From assembly GCA_021323675.1 (NCBI GenBank), contig JAJPKP010000017.1, forward strand, positions 62,001-126,000: a DNA stretch of 64,000 bases, read 5' to 3'. The number at the start of each line of letters is the position of its first letter. Positions within the stretch are counted from its first letter, which is position 1. The translations under genes and the position numbers were made by a program. Under the pieces are notes generated by a model, which saw nothing but the letters and a program-made list of their open reading frames with translations, was not told where the DNA came from and ran no database searches. The stretch comes from Pseudomonadota bacterium (GTDB taxonomy: Bacteria; Desulfobacterota; Binatia; Binatales; Binataceae). Shown here one piece after another: positions 1-8,035 of this stretch.

Positions 1-280
1 GCGAGTCGAGCGCGGCGTCATTCTTGATCAGGATTGCGCGATCGGCGCCCATCGCGAGACCGGTGCGAAGCTGCTCCTGCCAGGTCGATTGGCCGATCGT
101 GATGAGCACGACTTCTCCGCCCTGTTTCTCCTTGATGCGCAGCGCCTCTTCGATCGCGATTTCGTCGAAGGGGTTGATAACCCATTTGACGTTGTCGGTG
201 GCGATTCCGGAACCGTCGGGAAGAACGCGGATAGTGGTCGCCGGATCGGGGACTCGCTTTATCGGGACGAGAATCTTCAC
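1..280 (-). CDS. etfB: Electron transfer flavoprotein beta subunit, N-terminal part (runs off the window)
   Basis: The minus strand from a GTG at 280-278 reads a protein beginning MKILVPIKRVPDPATTIRVL, followed by VINPFDEIAIEEALRIKE and LAMGADRAILIKND. These are hallmark segments of the beta subunit of electron transfer flavoprotein, which passes electrons from acyl-CoA and related dehydrogenases to ETF:quinone oxidoreductase. A GGAG lies about 10 bases upstream of the GTG. Only about 93 residues are present; the C-terminal AMP-binding part lies outside the window. An etfA partner is usual next to it but cannot be seen. The iclR-type gene ends 188 bases upstream on the same strand. Confidence 0.9.
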   Translation of the reverse strand, partial: MKILVPIKRVPDPATTIRVLPDGSGIATDNVKWVINPFDEIAIEEALRIKEKQGGEVVLITIGQSTWQEQLRTGLAMGADRAILIKNDAALDS

Positions 281-367
281 AGTACTGTCACTCCACGCAG
301 TTTCGCTTATGCGGCTTTGGAAATCTGAACAGACGAATCGGGGCCAGGGCCGATAAACGCAACGAAA

Positions 368-404
368 CTAACAGCGCTATTTATTTCAGTCAAATTACTG
401 TTAG
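368..404. promoter_or_regulatory. Inverted repeat CTAACAG-N23-CTGTTAG upstream of etfB
   Basis: Perfect 7-base arms lie at 368-374 and 398-404, with half-site centres 30 bp apart, in the gap between the end of the IclR gene and the start of etfB. It could be a two-site operator (about three helical turns apart) or part of a terminator. No T-run follows it on the minus strand, so an operator is slightly favoured. Function is inference. Confidence 0.35.
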
Positions 405-467
405 GAGGGTGAACCGCGGCCGCGCGCGACCCCGGACAAGCCGGACTAAGGCCGCCTTCGGCCTGAT

Positions 468-1250
468 CTATTCGTTGTAGCCGAGGCGGCGGGAAACTTC
501 ACCGCCCGCTTCGAGCAGGGCTGGAGCAATTTCGCTGGTTATTCGTTCCGGCGCGAGCCGATACGTGGGACCCGCAACCGCCAGCGACCCGACCACCATC
601 CGGGTATAGTCACGAATCGGCACCGCGACCGAATTCACCTCGTCGACGAATTCTCCGGTGTCGGTCGCATAGCCATCACGAACCACCGCTTGCAATTGCT
701 CAGCCAGTAGTGCGCGATCGACAATCGTGCGGTCGGTGTATCGGCGCAGATTTTCCGGCAACGTCGAGCGAAGCTGCTCTTCCGGATCGAACGCGAGATG
801 AACCTTGCCGGCCGCCGAGCAATGAAGCGGCAGCGTCAGGCCGACCGGCGGCGTGATGCGCACGGCGCGGTCTTCGGGCTCGGCCGCTTCGAGCGGTACG
901 ACTCCGTCGCGGCGCAGGATCGCGACATAAGCGCTCTCACGGCATTTGCGTGCGAGATCTGAAAGAATGGGACGCGCCTGGCGCACCAAGCCCATATGAT
1001 GGATATAGCGGCGGCCAAGCAGCAGGCACTTGATGCCGAGGCGATAGTTTTCGGTCGCTTTGTTCTGCTCGATGTAGCTGCGCGCTTCGAGCGTCGCAAG
1101 CAGGCGAAAGACGTTGTTCTTGTGAAGCTTGAGGCGCTTGGAGAGTTCAGTGACGCCGAGTTCGTCTACGTCGCCGAAGAACTGTTCGAGCACGTCGAGC
1201 GCATGCGCGACAGATTGGATGACGTAGTTGGTTTTGTCGCGTCTAACCAT
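468..1250 (-). CDS. IclR-family transcriptional regulator
   Basis: 260 residues, the usual IclR length. A winged helix-turn-helix lies at about residues 11-75 (VIQSVAHALDVLEQF, then GVTELSKRLKLHKNNVFRLL). The C-terminal effector domain follows, with LHCSAAGKVHLAF, the segment around GYATDTGEFVDEVNSVAVPI, and GSLAVAGPTYRL. Family members bind short palindromes and are usually controlled by a small aromatic or acyl effector. A 15-base palindrome lies 54-68 bases upstream of the ATG. The gene is divergent from the methyltransferase/VOC/aldo-keto reductase run and upstream of etfB, so either unit may be a target. The effector cannot be read from sequence. Confidence 0.93.
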   Translation of the reverse strand: MVRRDKTNYVIQSVAHALDVLEQFFGDVDELGVTELSKRLKLHKNNVFRLLATLEARSYIEQNKATENYRLGIKCLLLGRRYIHHMGLVRQARPILSDLARKCRESAYVAILRRDGVVPLEAAEPEDRAVRITPPVGLTLPLHCSAAGKVHLAFDPEEQLRSTLPENLRRYTDRTIVDRALLAEQLQAVVRDGYATDTGEFVDEVNSVAVPIRDYTRMVVGSLAVAGPTYRLAPERITSEIAPALLEAGGEVSRRLGYNE

Positions 1251-1303
1251 CAGCGTTCTCAGACGGCACGCGACGGGTCGGAAAGCGGCGGCGCGGCGTC
1301 TTT

Positions 1304-1318
1304 GTAAAAGTGTTTTAC
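1304..1318. promoter_or_regulatory. Candidate IclR-type operator (GTAAAA-GTG-TTTTAC)
   Basis: A 15-base sequence with perfect 6-base inverted arms around a 3-base centre lies in the 185-base divergent region between the IclR gene and the 1436 methyltransferase gene. IclR-family operators are typically 13-15 bp AT-rich palindromes, so autoregulation or control of the divergent unit is plausible. Direct binding is not shown by sequence. Confidence 0.5.
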
Positions 1319-1435
1319 TTTAGACGGCGCATCCGAATCATGTCAACGACGCCGCCGGAACTGTCGTGAATGCAATATAAGTACTTGATTATTAAAGGTT
1401 TTTCCGACCCCCAATCACCATAAGGACCAATCTCC

Positions 1436-2077
1436 ATGGCCGATCCGTTCCCTCCAGATTTCTTTCGCCGCATCGACGAATCTGAAGATGAGCTGTTCTA
1501 TATCCAGCCGCGTTTCGTCGTTCATATCGATGATGGCGCGATCAAAAAAGTCGGAGAGATCTACGCGCGACTGCTTCCGCAAGGCGGATCGATCCTCGAC
1601 CTCATGAGCAGTTGGCGTTCGCACGTGCCCGAACACGTGCGAGCGTCGCGGATGGTTGGGTTGGGGATGAATCGCGCGGAGATGCAGGAGAATCCCGCGC
1701 TTACCGAGGTCGTCGTTCACAACCTGAACCAGAATCCCGAACTTCCGTTCGCCGACGACGAGTTCGACGCCGCGATCGTCACCGTTTCGATTCAATACTT
1801 GACGCGGCCGGTCGAGATCTTTCGCGGTGTCGCGCGAGTTCTGAAACCGGGTGCGCCCTTCATCGTCACCTTTTCCAACCGGATGTTTCCGACGAAGGCG
1901 GTCGCGATCTGGCATTCGCTCGATGAATTCGATCGCGTGCGGCTCGTGTACCGGTACTTTCAGGAAGCGGGCAGGTTTGAGAGTATGGAGGTGATCGACC
2001 GGAGCGCGCCGACCGATCCTCCTTCGGACCCGATATGGGCGGTGGCCGGCTACCGTGCTCGCGAGGATGAGAAGTGA
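1436..2077 (+). CDS. SAM-dependent methyltransferase-like protein
   Basis: 213 residues. The core shows a class I methyltransferase layout: SILDLMSSWRSHVP in the motif I position, LPFADDEFDAAIVTVSIQYL as motif IV/V, and RVLKPGAPFIVTFSNRMFP as the post-motif. Motif I lacks the usual glycine-rich GxGxG, so SAM binding is probable but the fold is somewhat divergent. The stop overlaps the GTG start of the following VOC gene by four bases (GTGA), so the two are translationally coupled. The substrate is unknown. Confidence 0.8.
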   Translation: MADPFPPDFFRRIDESEDELFYIQPRFVVHIDDGAIKKVGEIYARLLPQGGSILDLMSSWRSHVPEHVRASRMVGLGMNRAEMQENPALTEVVVHNLNQNPELPFADDEFDAAIVTVSIQYLTRPVEIFRGVARVLKPGAPFIVTFSNRMFPTKAVAIWHSLDEFDRVRLVYRYFQEAGRFESMEVIDRSAPTDPPSDPIWAVAGYRAREDEK

Positions 2078-2469
2078 TTCGCAATAATGGGATGCGTCAT
2101 CTTGCGCTGACGGTTCGCGATGTGGATCGCACCAAGGCGTTTTACGAGCGGGTGTTCGGGATGAAGGTTGTCTGGCAGCCGGACCCGGAAAACGTGTACT
2201 TGAGTTCCGGGTGCGACAATCTGGCACTGCATCGCGGCGATGGCGGCGACCCCTCCGCCCAGCATCTCGATCATCTGGGCTTTGTCTTGTCCTCGATTTC
2301 GGATGTAGAAGCGGCGTGGCAATGGGCACAGGCGGAACATCTGGAGGTTGCCAAGCCGCTCAGGCGCCATCGGGACGGTTCGGTATCGTTTTACATCCGC
2401 GATCCCGATGGCAACGTGGTCCAGGTTCTCTACGAGCCAACCATCAGTCAGCAACGAATAGTCTCCTGA
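2074..2469 (+). CDS. VOC-superfamily (glyoxalase/dioxygenase-like) protein
   Basis: 131 residues forming one vicinal-oxygen-chelate module. It starts RHLALTVRDVDRTKAFYERVFGM (first metal His), contains HLDHLGFVLSSI in the centre, and ends FYIRDPDGNVVQVLYEP, the typical last strand with an Asp-Pro-Asp-Gly turn. The GTG start overlaps the methyltransferase stop and is preceded by a GAGGATGAGAA ribosome-binding stretch. Members include glyoxalase I, fosfomycin-resistance enzymes and extradiol dioxygenases; the substrate here is not determinable. Confidence 0.85.
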   Translation: MIRNNGMRHLALTVRDVDRTKAFYERVFGMKVVWQPDPENVYLSSGCDNLALHRGDGGDPSAQHLDHLGFVLSSISDVEAAWQWAQAEHLEVAKPLRRHRDGSVSFYIRDPDGNVVQVLYEPTISQQRIVS

Positions 2470-2524
2470 ACGGCGCGGGCATGGCGGCCTGCGCCCTCTT
2501 TTGAACGCGCATTGGGAGGAGAAC

Positions 2525-3631
2525 ATGCTCAAAGGGCGCGCGACCGCCTCAGGTACCGGCGCATACGCATCGCGGTTCGCCGGACTGCCGGGAAATTTCC
2601 GTGCGATGATCGGGCTTTCGGTTTCATCGATCGGAATCGGCACTTATCTTGGCGAACCGGACGAGGAGACCGACCGCGAATATGAAGCCGCGCTCGCCGC
2701 GGCGGTTGGCGGCGGAATAAACCTGATCGATACGGCGATCAACTACCGCTTTCAACGCAGCGAGCGGACGATCGGTCGCGTCCTGGCCGCGATGGCGGCG
2801 CGCGGCGAGATTCGGCGCGAAGAAATTGTGGTCGCGACCAAGGGCGGTTACATCACCTTCGACGGAGAAGTGCCGCCCAATCCGCGCGCCTGGTTCGACG
2901 AACACTTCATCCGCACCGGCATCGCGAGCCCCGACGATCTCGTGGAGGGCTCACACTGCATGACTCCGAAATGGCTTGCGGCGATGCTGGAAATGTCGCG
3001 CGCCAATCTCGGCCTTGAAACCATCGACATCTACTACCTTCACAATCCCGAGACCCAGCTCAACGGGGTCTCGCGCCCCGAGTTCCTTGACCGCATCCGC
3101 GCCGCGTTCGAGATGCTCGAGGGCGCGGCCGCCGACGGCAAAATCGGCGTGTACGGAACTGCGACGTGGAACGGCTATCGCGTGCCGGCAACCGAGCGCG
3201 CGTGGCTTTCGCTCGACGAGCTATGGAGGGTCGCGTACGAAGTCGGCGGCGAGAAGCATCACTTTCGCGCGATCCAGCTTCCGTACAATCTCGCGATGCC
3301 GGAGGCGGTGACGCTTGCCAATCAGCCCGTGCAGAAACAGCGGGGAACGACGCTGGCGGTCGCGAGCGCGATGGAAATGGGCGTATGCGCGAGCGCATCG
3401 CTGCTGCAGGGCCGGCTGGCGCGCGGACTTCCGCCGATCCTGAGAGAAGCTTTCGCCGAATTCACTTCCGATGCGCAGCGTTCGATCCAGTTCGTCCGCT
3501 CGACTCCCGGAATCAATGTCGCGCTGGTCGGAATGAAATCCGTCGCGCACGTGACGGACGTACTCGCGACCGCATCGCATCCGCCGGCGACGCAGGAACA
3601 GTTGATGAAACTGTTTCAACCGGCCAGATAA
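2525..3631 (+). CDS. Aldo/keto reductase
   Basis: 368 residues from the ATG at 2525, chosen because GGGAGGA lies just upstream; an in-frame TTG at 2501 has no such site. The barrel shows the catalytic tetrad regions: LIDTAINYRFQ (Asp and Tyr), VATKGGYITF (Lys) and YYLHNPE (His), followed by GVYGTATWNGYR and a C-terminal NADPH-binding VALVGMKSVAHV. It reduces carbonyls with NAD(P)H. It lies 55 bases after the VOC gene and probably shares its transcript. It is longer than typical 280-330-residue members because of a loop near residues 115-145. Confidence 0.92.
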   Translation: MLKGRATASGTGAYASRFAGLPGNFRAMIGLSVSSIGIGTYLGEPDEETDREYEAALAAAVGGGINLIDTAINYRFQRSERTIGRVLAAMAARGEIRREEIVVATKGGYITFDGEVPPNPRAWFDEHFIRTGIASPDDLVEGSHCMTPKWLAAMLEMSRANLGLETIDIYYLHNPETQLNGVSRPEFLDRIRAAFEMLEGAAADGKIGVYGTATWNGYRVPATERAWLSLDELWRVAYEVGGEKHHFRAIQLPYNLAMPEAVTLANQPVQKQRGTTLAVASAMEMGVCASASLLQGRLARGLPPILREAFAEFTSDAQRSIQFVRSTPGINVALVGMKSVAHVTDVLATASHPPATQEQLMKLFQPAR

Positions 3632-3658
3632 CGAATCGCTCGGCGCTGCGCGCCGCGG

Positions 3659-6052
3659 CTAGTTGGCTTGGGCGGTCCAGGTGCCGTGGCCGCCGGATGG
3701 CGATGACTCGTAGGTGCCGCTCAACGTGTCGCTGCGGCGCTGTCCCTCGAAATAGTAGGTCTCGGTTCCGTACGGCACCTGGAACTGCAGCCGATCGCCC
3801 CGGATGAAGCCCTCGATTGGCGTCGAGCCGAAACCGTTCTGATGAATCACCATCTCGCCGTGCAGAAATCCGTTCGGCTGCGGGCGCAGGCGCAGTTCGA
3901 GTTCGGGATGGCCGCCGCCGGGCAGGCCGCTGATGGTGCCGGTCGCGACCGTGGCCCCGAACATGTCCGGACCCGCGGAACTCAGTCCGCCGCCCAATCC
4001 TCCGCCACTCGAGTAACCGCCGTAGCTGCCGGAAACGCCGCCGCCTGAAGATCCACTGGGATACGAGGCGGTGTCCGCGACCACCCGGAATGTTTTCTGC
4101 CCGAAATATTGCCCGTTCAGATAGAAATTGACGGTGTAGGTTCCGGGCAGGAATGCGCCGCCGTGCGAATTGCCCACGCGGCCGCTAAAGGTGGCGGTTC
4201 TCTGATTCGATGACACATTCTGCCAGTCGTTCACGCTGCCCAGCGTGTGGCCGTCGGGCGCGATATACGCCGCATCGACCCGATACTGGCTCGGCTCGAG
4301 GCCGTAGAGACGATTTTCGAACGTCACCTGCCATCCGACGAACAGCACCTTGGATGCGTCGAAGGTGGAGGAAGCGCTGGATAGCGGCGTGCCGCTCTTG
4401 GTGGTGTTGAGAAATTCTATTTCGCGCAATTCGAGCGGCTTGCGCCGGCGTTCTTCGAGCATCGCGAGCTTGCGCGCTTCTTCCTTGCGCTTTTCCTCGT
4501 CGGCTTTCTCAGCAGCCGCGGCCGCCGCCGCTTCCGCCTCGGCCTTCTTGCGCGCGGCGATGTCCTGAGTGACGGAGAACGCGTTTTCAGCGAGCAGGCT
4601 GTCGTTCAGATACAGCGCAACCTTGTAGTCTCCGGGCGGCTTGTCGGTCATCGACGGCATCAGCGCGACACCGGAAAATTCCACGGTCTTTTGCGATGGG
4701 CTGACGAACATGTCCGCCGAGCTGTTTGCGATTTGCAACCCGGCCGGATCGAAAAAGCGCGCCTCGACTTTTTCGGACTGGCCCTCGAGACCGGCCAGTT
4801 CGTTCCTGAAGCTGGCGGTCCATTTGAGATAGCGGGCGCTGGTCAGATCGGTGTCATTGAACGATGCCTGCGGCGGCGCGAGCGCCGAGCCGTCGCGCGT
4901 CGAAAGCGCCAGCGTAAGTTGCTCGAAGTCGAGCGGATGCGCCTTCGCCTTGGCCAGCGCCTCTTCGTGCTTCCACGGCAGCGCGTCGATGTAGTCGCGG
5001 ATACCGAGGCGATCCTGGAGCTGAGGGTTCGAATAAAGGTAGGTCGAACCGAAGGCGATACCGCCCAGGATTACGCAAAAGATAAAGAAGGAAACCGCGC
5101 GCCGCGCCGCGCTCTTCGGTTTGCGATGCGAAAGAATGATGGTCGGCGGGATGTTCGGCAGCGCCTGCGACAGGTCCGCGGTACCGCTTCGCGAGCTCAC
5201 CCCGAGGCCGCCGGTCGCCGGCAATCCGGCGCCATACAGCATCATGTCGCGGAACTGCTGGATCGTCGTGGGACGATTGTTCGCGTCGTAGCTGAGCGCC
5301 GCGTCAATCGCGCCCGCGAGATTCGCCGAAATGGCGGGACGCAATTCCCTGACTTTGGGAAACGCGAACGGAGGAAACTTCTCAGGATCGCGCCCGGTCA
5401 GCACGAAGTGCAGCGTCGCGCCGAGCGAGTAGATGTCGCTGCGCGGATCGACGTTGCCCTGATATTGCTCGGGCGGGGCGAAGCCGAGCGTTCCAATCAT
5501 CGTGCCCTTGCGCGAGCCCTTGAACAGCCGCGCGATTCCGAAGTCGATCAGCACGACGCGTCCCTTCGGCGTCAGCATCACGTTCGACGGCTTCATGTCG
5601 CGGTAGATGACCGGGGGCTCGTGACCGTGCAGGTAGGCGAGCACGTCGCACAATTGGCGAGCGATGTCGATGACCAGGCCCTCGGGAAGCGGCTCGCCGC
5701 GCGCGGCCATTTCCTCCTCGAGGTTGCGCCCCTCGACATATTCCATCACCAGGTAGTGGCGATTCTGATCGTCAAACCTGTCGGTTATCGCGGGGATCGC
5801 CTGATGCTTGAGCTGGGCGAGCGTGTCGGCCTCGCGCGCGAAATATTCGTTGGCTTCGATGCGCTGGGCGGGGTCGATGAAGTGATCGACCATCTCCTTG
5901 ATCGCGCAGGGGCGGTTCGCAAGCCGCTGGTCGCGCGCAAGATACACCATCCCCATCCCGCCGCCGCCGAGCAGCCGCTCGATTGCGTAGCGGCCCTGAA
6001 GAACGGTGCCGGCCTGAAGCGGACCGGTCACGGGGTTTGCTGTATCAGCCAT
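3659..6052 (-). CDS. Membrane Ser/Thr protein kinase with duplicated extracytoplasmic beta domain
   Basis: 797 residues. The Hanks-type kinase domain covers about 21-270: glycine loop GGGGMGMV (29-36), K52, YRDMKPSN (150-157, Tyr replacing His), DFG (170-172) and FAPPEQY. A juxtamembrane linker contains PTIIL. One transmembrane helix lies at about 319-340. Outside are two related beta-sandwich repeats (about 395-496 and 543-660), each ending PG-x-Y-x-V-x-x-YLN-, separated by an Ala/Glu/Lys coiled coil (498-540). A Gly/Ser linker (663-695) and a C-terminal beta domain (700-797) follow. It starts 6 bases after the phosphatase gene stop with GGAG directly abutting the ATG, so translation is probably coupled. 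It is the last gene of the five-gene signalling operon and likely senses something in the envelope. The ectodomain family is not recognised. Confidence 0.93.
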   Translation of the reverse strand: MADTANPVTGPLQAGTVLQGRYAIERLLGGGGMGMVYLARDQRLANRPCAIKEMVDHFIDPAQRIEANEYFAREADTLAQLKHQAIPAITDRFDDQNRHYLVMEYVEGRNLEEEMAARGEPLPEGLVIDIARQLCDVLAYLHGHEPPVIYRDMKPSNVMLTPKGRVVLIDFGIARLFKGSRKGTMIGTLGFAPPEQYQGNVDPRSDIYSLGATLHFVLTGRDPEKFPPFAFPKVRELRPAISANLAGAIDAALSYDANNRPTTIQQFRDMMLYGAGLPATGGLGVSSRSGTADLSQALPNIPPTIILSHRKPKSAARRAVSFFIFCVILGGIAFGSTYLYSNPQLQDRLGIRDYIDALPWKHEEALAKAKAHPLDFEQLTLALSTRDGSALAPPQASFNDTDLTSARYLKWTASFRNELAGLEGQSEKVEARFFDPAGLQIANSSADMFVSPSQKTVEFSGVALMPSMTDKPPGDYKVALYLNDSLLAENAFSVTQDIAARKKAEAEAAAAAAAEKADEEKRKEEARKLAMLEERRRKPLELREIEFLNTTKSGTPLSSASSTFDASKVLFVGWQVTFENRLYGLEPSQYRVDAAYIAPDGHTLGSVNDWQNVSSNQRTATFSGRVGNSHGGAFLPGTYTVNFYLNGQYFGQKTFRVVADTASYPSGSSGGGVSGSYGGYSSGGGLGGGLSSAGPDMFGATVATGTISGLPGGGHPELELRLRPQPNGFLHGEMVIHQNGFGSTPIEGFIRGDRLQFQVPYGTETYYFEGQRRSDTLSGTYESSPSGGHGTWTAQAN

Positions 6053-6058
6053 CTCCGG

Positions 6059-8029
6059 TCAGTTCGCGAATACCACCACGACTGAGATGTTGTCCGTACC
6101 GCCGCCGGCATTGGCGGCGGCTATCAATTCGCGCGCGGCATCGTCGGGACTGGCGTGCCGGCGTAGAATTCTCGCGATATCGGGATCGTCAACGTGCGAG
6201 GTAAGCCCGTCGCTGCACAGCAGCATCCGATCTCCGCGCTTGAGCCTGAACGCGACCGCCTCGGCGCCGGCCGGTCCGCTCTGGCGCGCGCCAAGCGATC
6301 GGGTAATGACGTTCTTGTGCTCGTGATGTTTGGCCTCTTCGGCGGTAATCTGGCCGATTTCGACCAGCCGCGCGACCAGCGAATGATCCTTGGTCACCTG
6401 CCTGAGCGTGGCGCCCTCGAGCAGATAGCCGCGGCTGTCACCGACCCACGCAAGCGCAACGTCGGGCGGCCTGACGAGCGCCGCCACTCCCGTCGATCCC
6501 ATTCCGCGCGACTCCGGATGGGCTGCCTGGTATTCGATGATGCGTGAATTGGCCTCTTCAAGCGCGGCGATCATCAGCTTGCAAGGCTCCTGGATTTCGG
6601 CGCTCGCAAGTCGTTCCTGAACATAACCGCGGATCGTGGAGACGGCAATTGCGGCGGCGACCTCGCCGGCTTCCGCGCCGCCCATCCCGTCGCATACCAC
6701 GTACAGATAATTCTGCGCCGGTTCCACGAGCGAGTCGCGGGTGTACTGAAGCGCCATCACCGCGTCCTCGTTGTGATCGCGCACCATCCCCACGTCGGTC
6801 AGAACCGCGGCGCTGACCCTGACTTTGCCGAGCAGCTTGATGAGCTCGGCCTTGAAATCGTCGATTGTCGTCCAGCGGTCTTTGGGATCGAACAAAAGCG
6901 CGCGGCGCACGGCCTGTTCCAGGTCCGGGGTTACGACGTGGGGCGGATAGAAGCGGACCACGCCGGCCTCTTCGCGCCAGCTTTCGCTTTCGAGCCGTTC
7001 CCCGGTCAGCCAGGTATAGAGCAGGGCGCCCGCGGAAAAGATGTCGGCGCGCTTGTCCGCCTTCTTGCCGCGATAAATCTCCGGCGCCGTGTATCCATCG
7101 TTGAAAATCGGCTCCGCCTGCAATTCGTTGTCATTGCTGACGTAGTCGAGCCCCGTCATCTTGACTCTCCCCGACTCGGTCGCCGCGACCGATTGCGGAC
7201 AGATGTCGTTGAGGCGAAGTCCGCGCCGATGTACGAACGAGATCGCCTGGCAAACCTGGATTGCGGCGGCGATCGCCTCGGGCTCGCTCCTGTGCGGACC
7301 GTGAAAGACCGGCATCAGCTTCTCATCGGGATAGACGAGGTAGACGCGCCCGTGTTCGGCAAATCCTTCGATCGCGCGCTGGAACGCCGGATGCGTCAGC
7401 GTAAGCGACATCGCCATCACGCGGCCGAACACCTCGCCCAGATCATCCGGAGCCGGCGCGCCCTGATCTTCGACGATTTTTGCCTCGCCAACTCCATTGC
7501 TACCGGCCCCGTCCGCCTCCATCGCGCGAGCCTCCGGCGGCACCGTCGCTCCATTGCCGGATGGTGAAGGTGACGGCGACTCCTGCGTCGTGCTCGTCGA
7601 GGCGGCGGTCTCGACCGTCTCCTGGACCGACGCGGCTTCCTGAGGCCGCTGCGCGGGTGGGGGATGCTTCAACTCGGCGGTCTTTGCGGTGGGTCCGTTG
7701 GGATCGGCTCGAGGGGCGGGAGGAGGCTCTTCCGGCTCCGAATGGTCGGCGGCATCCTCTTCGCGCTGGTCGGCAAACCGCTCGCGCACGATGAACGATT
7801 CGGTTTTGCCATCGCGAATCCGGCGCGCGCGGTAGCGGTTTTCGATCGAAGTACCGGCGAGAGTCTCAACGATTTCCAGGCCGCTCTTTAAAATCGCGCC
7901 GGCCGCCAGCGGCGGCGGCTTTGATGCAGATGGGGCCGGCGCGCTGGATTGGGTCAGCCCCTGGCCGCATCGATCACAGAACTTCGCGCCATCCTGGGCA
8001 AGCTCACCGCATTCGGGACATGTGATCAT
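6059..8029 (-). CDS. Zinc ribbon - pseudokinase - PP2C phosphatase fusion
   Basis: 656 residues. The N-terminal zinc ribbon has C4, C7, C18 and C21. A kinase-like fold follows (about 50-400), but its N-lobe is split by a roughly 110-residue Pro/Ser-rich insertion. The conserved Lys is replaced (FIVRER), the catalytic loop reads LRLNDICPQS and the DFG position reads GLD (293-295), so it is almost certainly catalytically dead. An APE-like YTAPEIY is retained. The PP2C domain (about 403-656) is complete: RDHNED, CDGMGG, GSTGVAAL, WVGDSRG, CSDGLTSHV and GGTDNISV, keeping the metal-binding aspartates. It should remove phosphate from Ser/Thr, reversing the two neighbouring kinases. The gene begins 6 bases after the upstream kinase stop. 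Confidence 0.93.
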   Translation of the reverse strand: MITCPECGELAQDGAKFCDRCGQGLTQSSAPAPSASKPPPLAAGAILKSGLEIVETLAGTSIENRYRARRIRDGKTESFIVRERFADQREEDAADHSEPEEPPPAPRADPNGPTAKTAELKHPPPAQRPQEAASVQETVETAASTSTTQESPSPSPSGNGATVPPEARAMEADGAGSNGVGEAKIVEDQGAPAPDDLGEVFGRVMAMSLTLTHPAFQRAIEGFAEHGRVYLVYPDEKLMPVFHGPHRSEPEAIAAAIQVCQAISFVHRRGLRLNDICPQSVAATESGRVKMTGLDYVSNDNELQAEPIFNDGYTAPEIYRGKKADKRADIFSAGALLYTWLTGERLESESWREEAGVVRFYPPHVVTPDLEQAVRRALLFDPKDRWTTIDDFKAELIKLLGKVRVSAAVLTDVGMVRDHNEDAVMALQYTRDSLVEPAQNYLYVVCDGMGGAEAGEVAAAIAVSTIRGYVQERLASAEIQEPCKLMIAALEEANSRIIEYQAAHPESRGMGSTGVAALVRPPDVALAWVGDSRGYLLEGATLRQVTKDHSLVARLVEIGQITAEEAKHHEHKNVITRSLGARQSGPAGAEAVAFRLKRGDRMLLCSDGLTSHVDDPDIARILRRHASPDDAARELIAAANAGGGTDNISVVVVFAN

Positions 8030-8035
8030 GCGCCG

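Noticed and set aside
1415-2329. 304-residue open frame on the minus strand
   Set aside because: Antisense to the methyltransferase and VOC genes, which are coupled and show clear motifs.
4691-6085. 464-residue open frame on the plus strand
   Set aside because: It is exactly opposite the membrane kinase gene; the peptide is Arg-rich without motifs, as expected for a shadow frame in GC-rich DNA.
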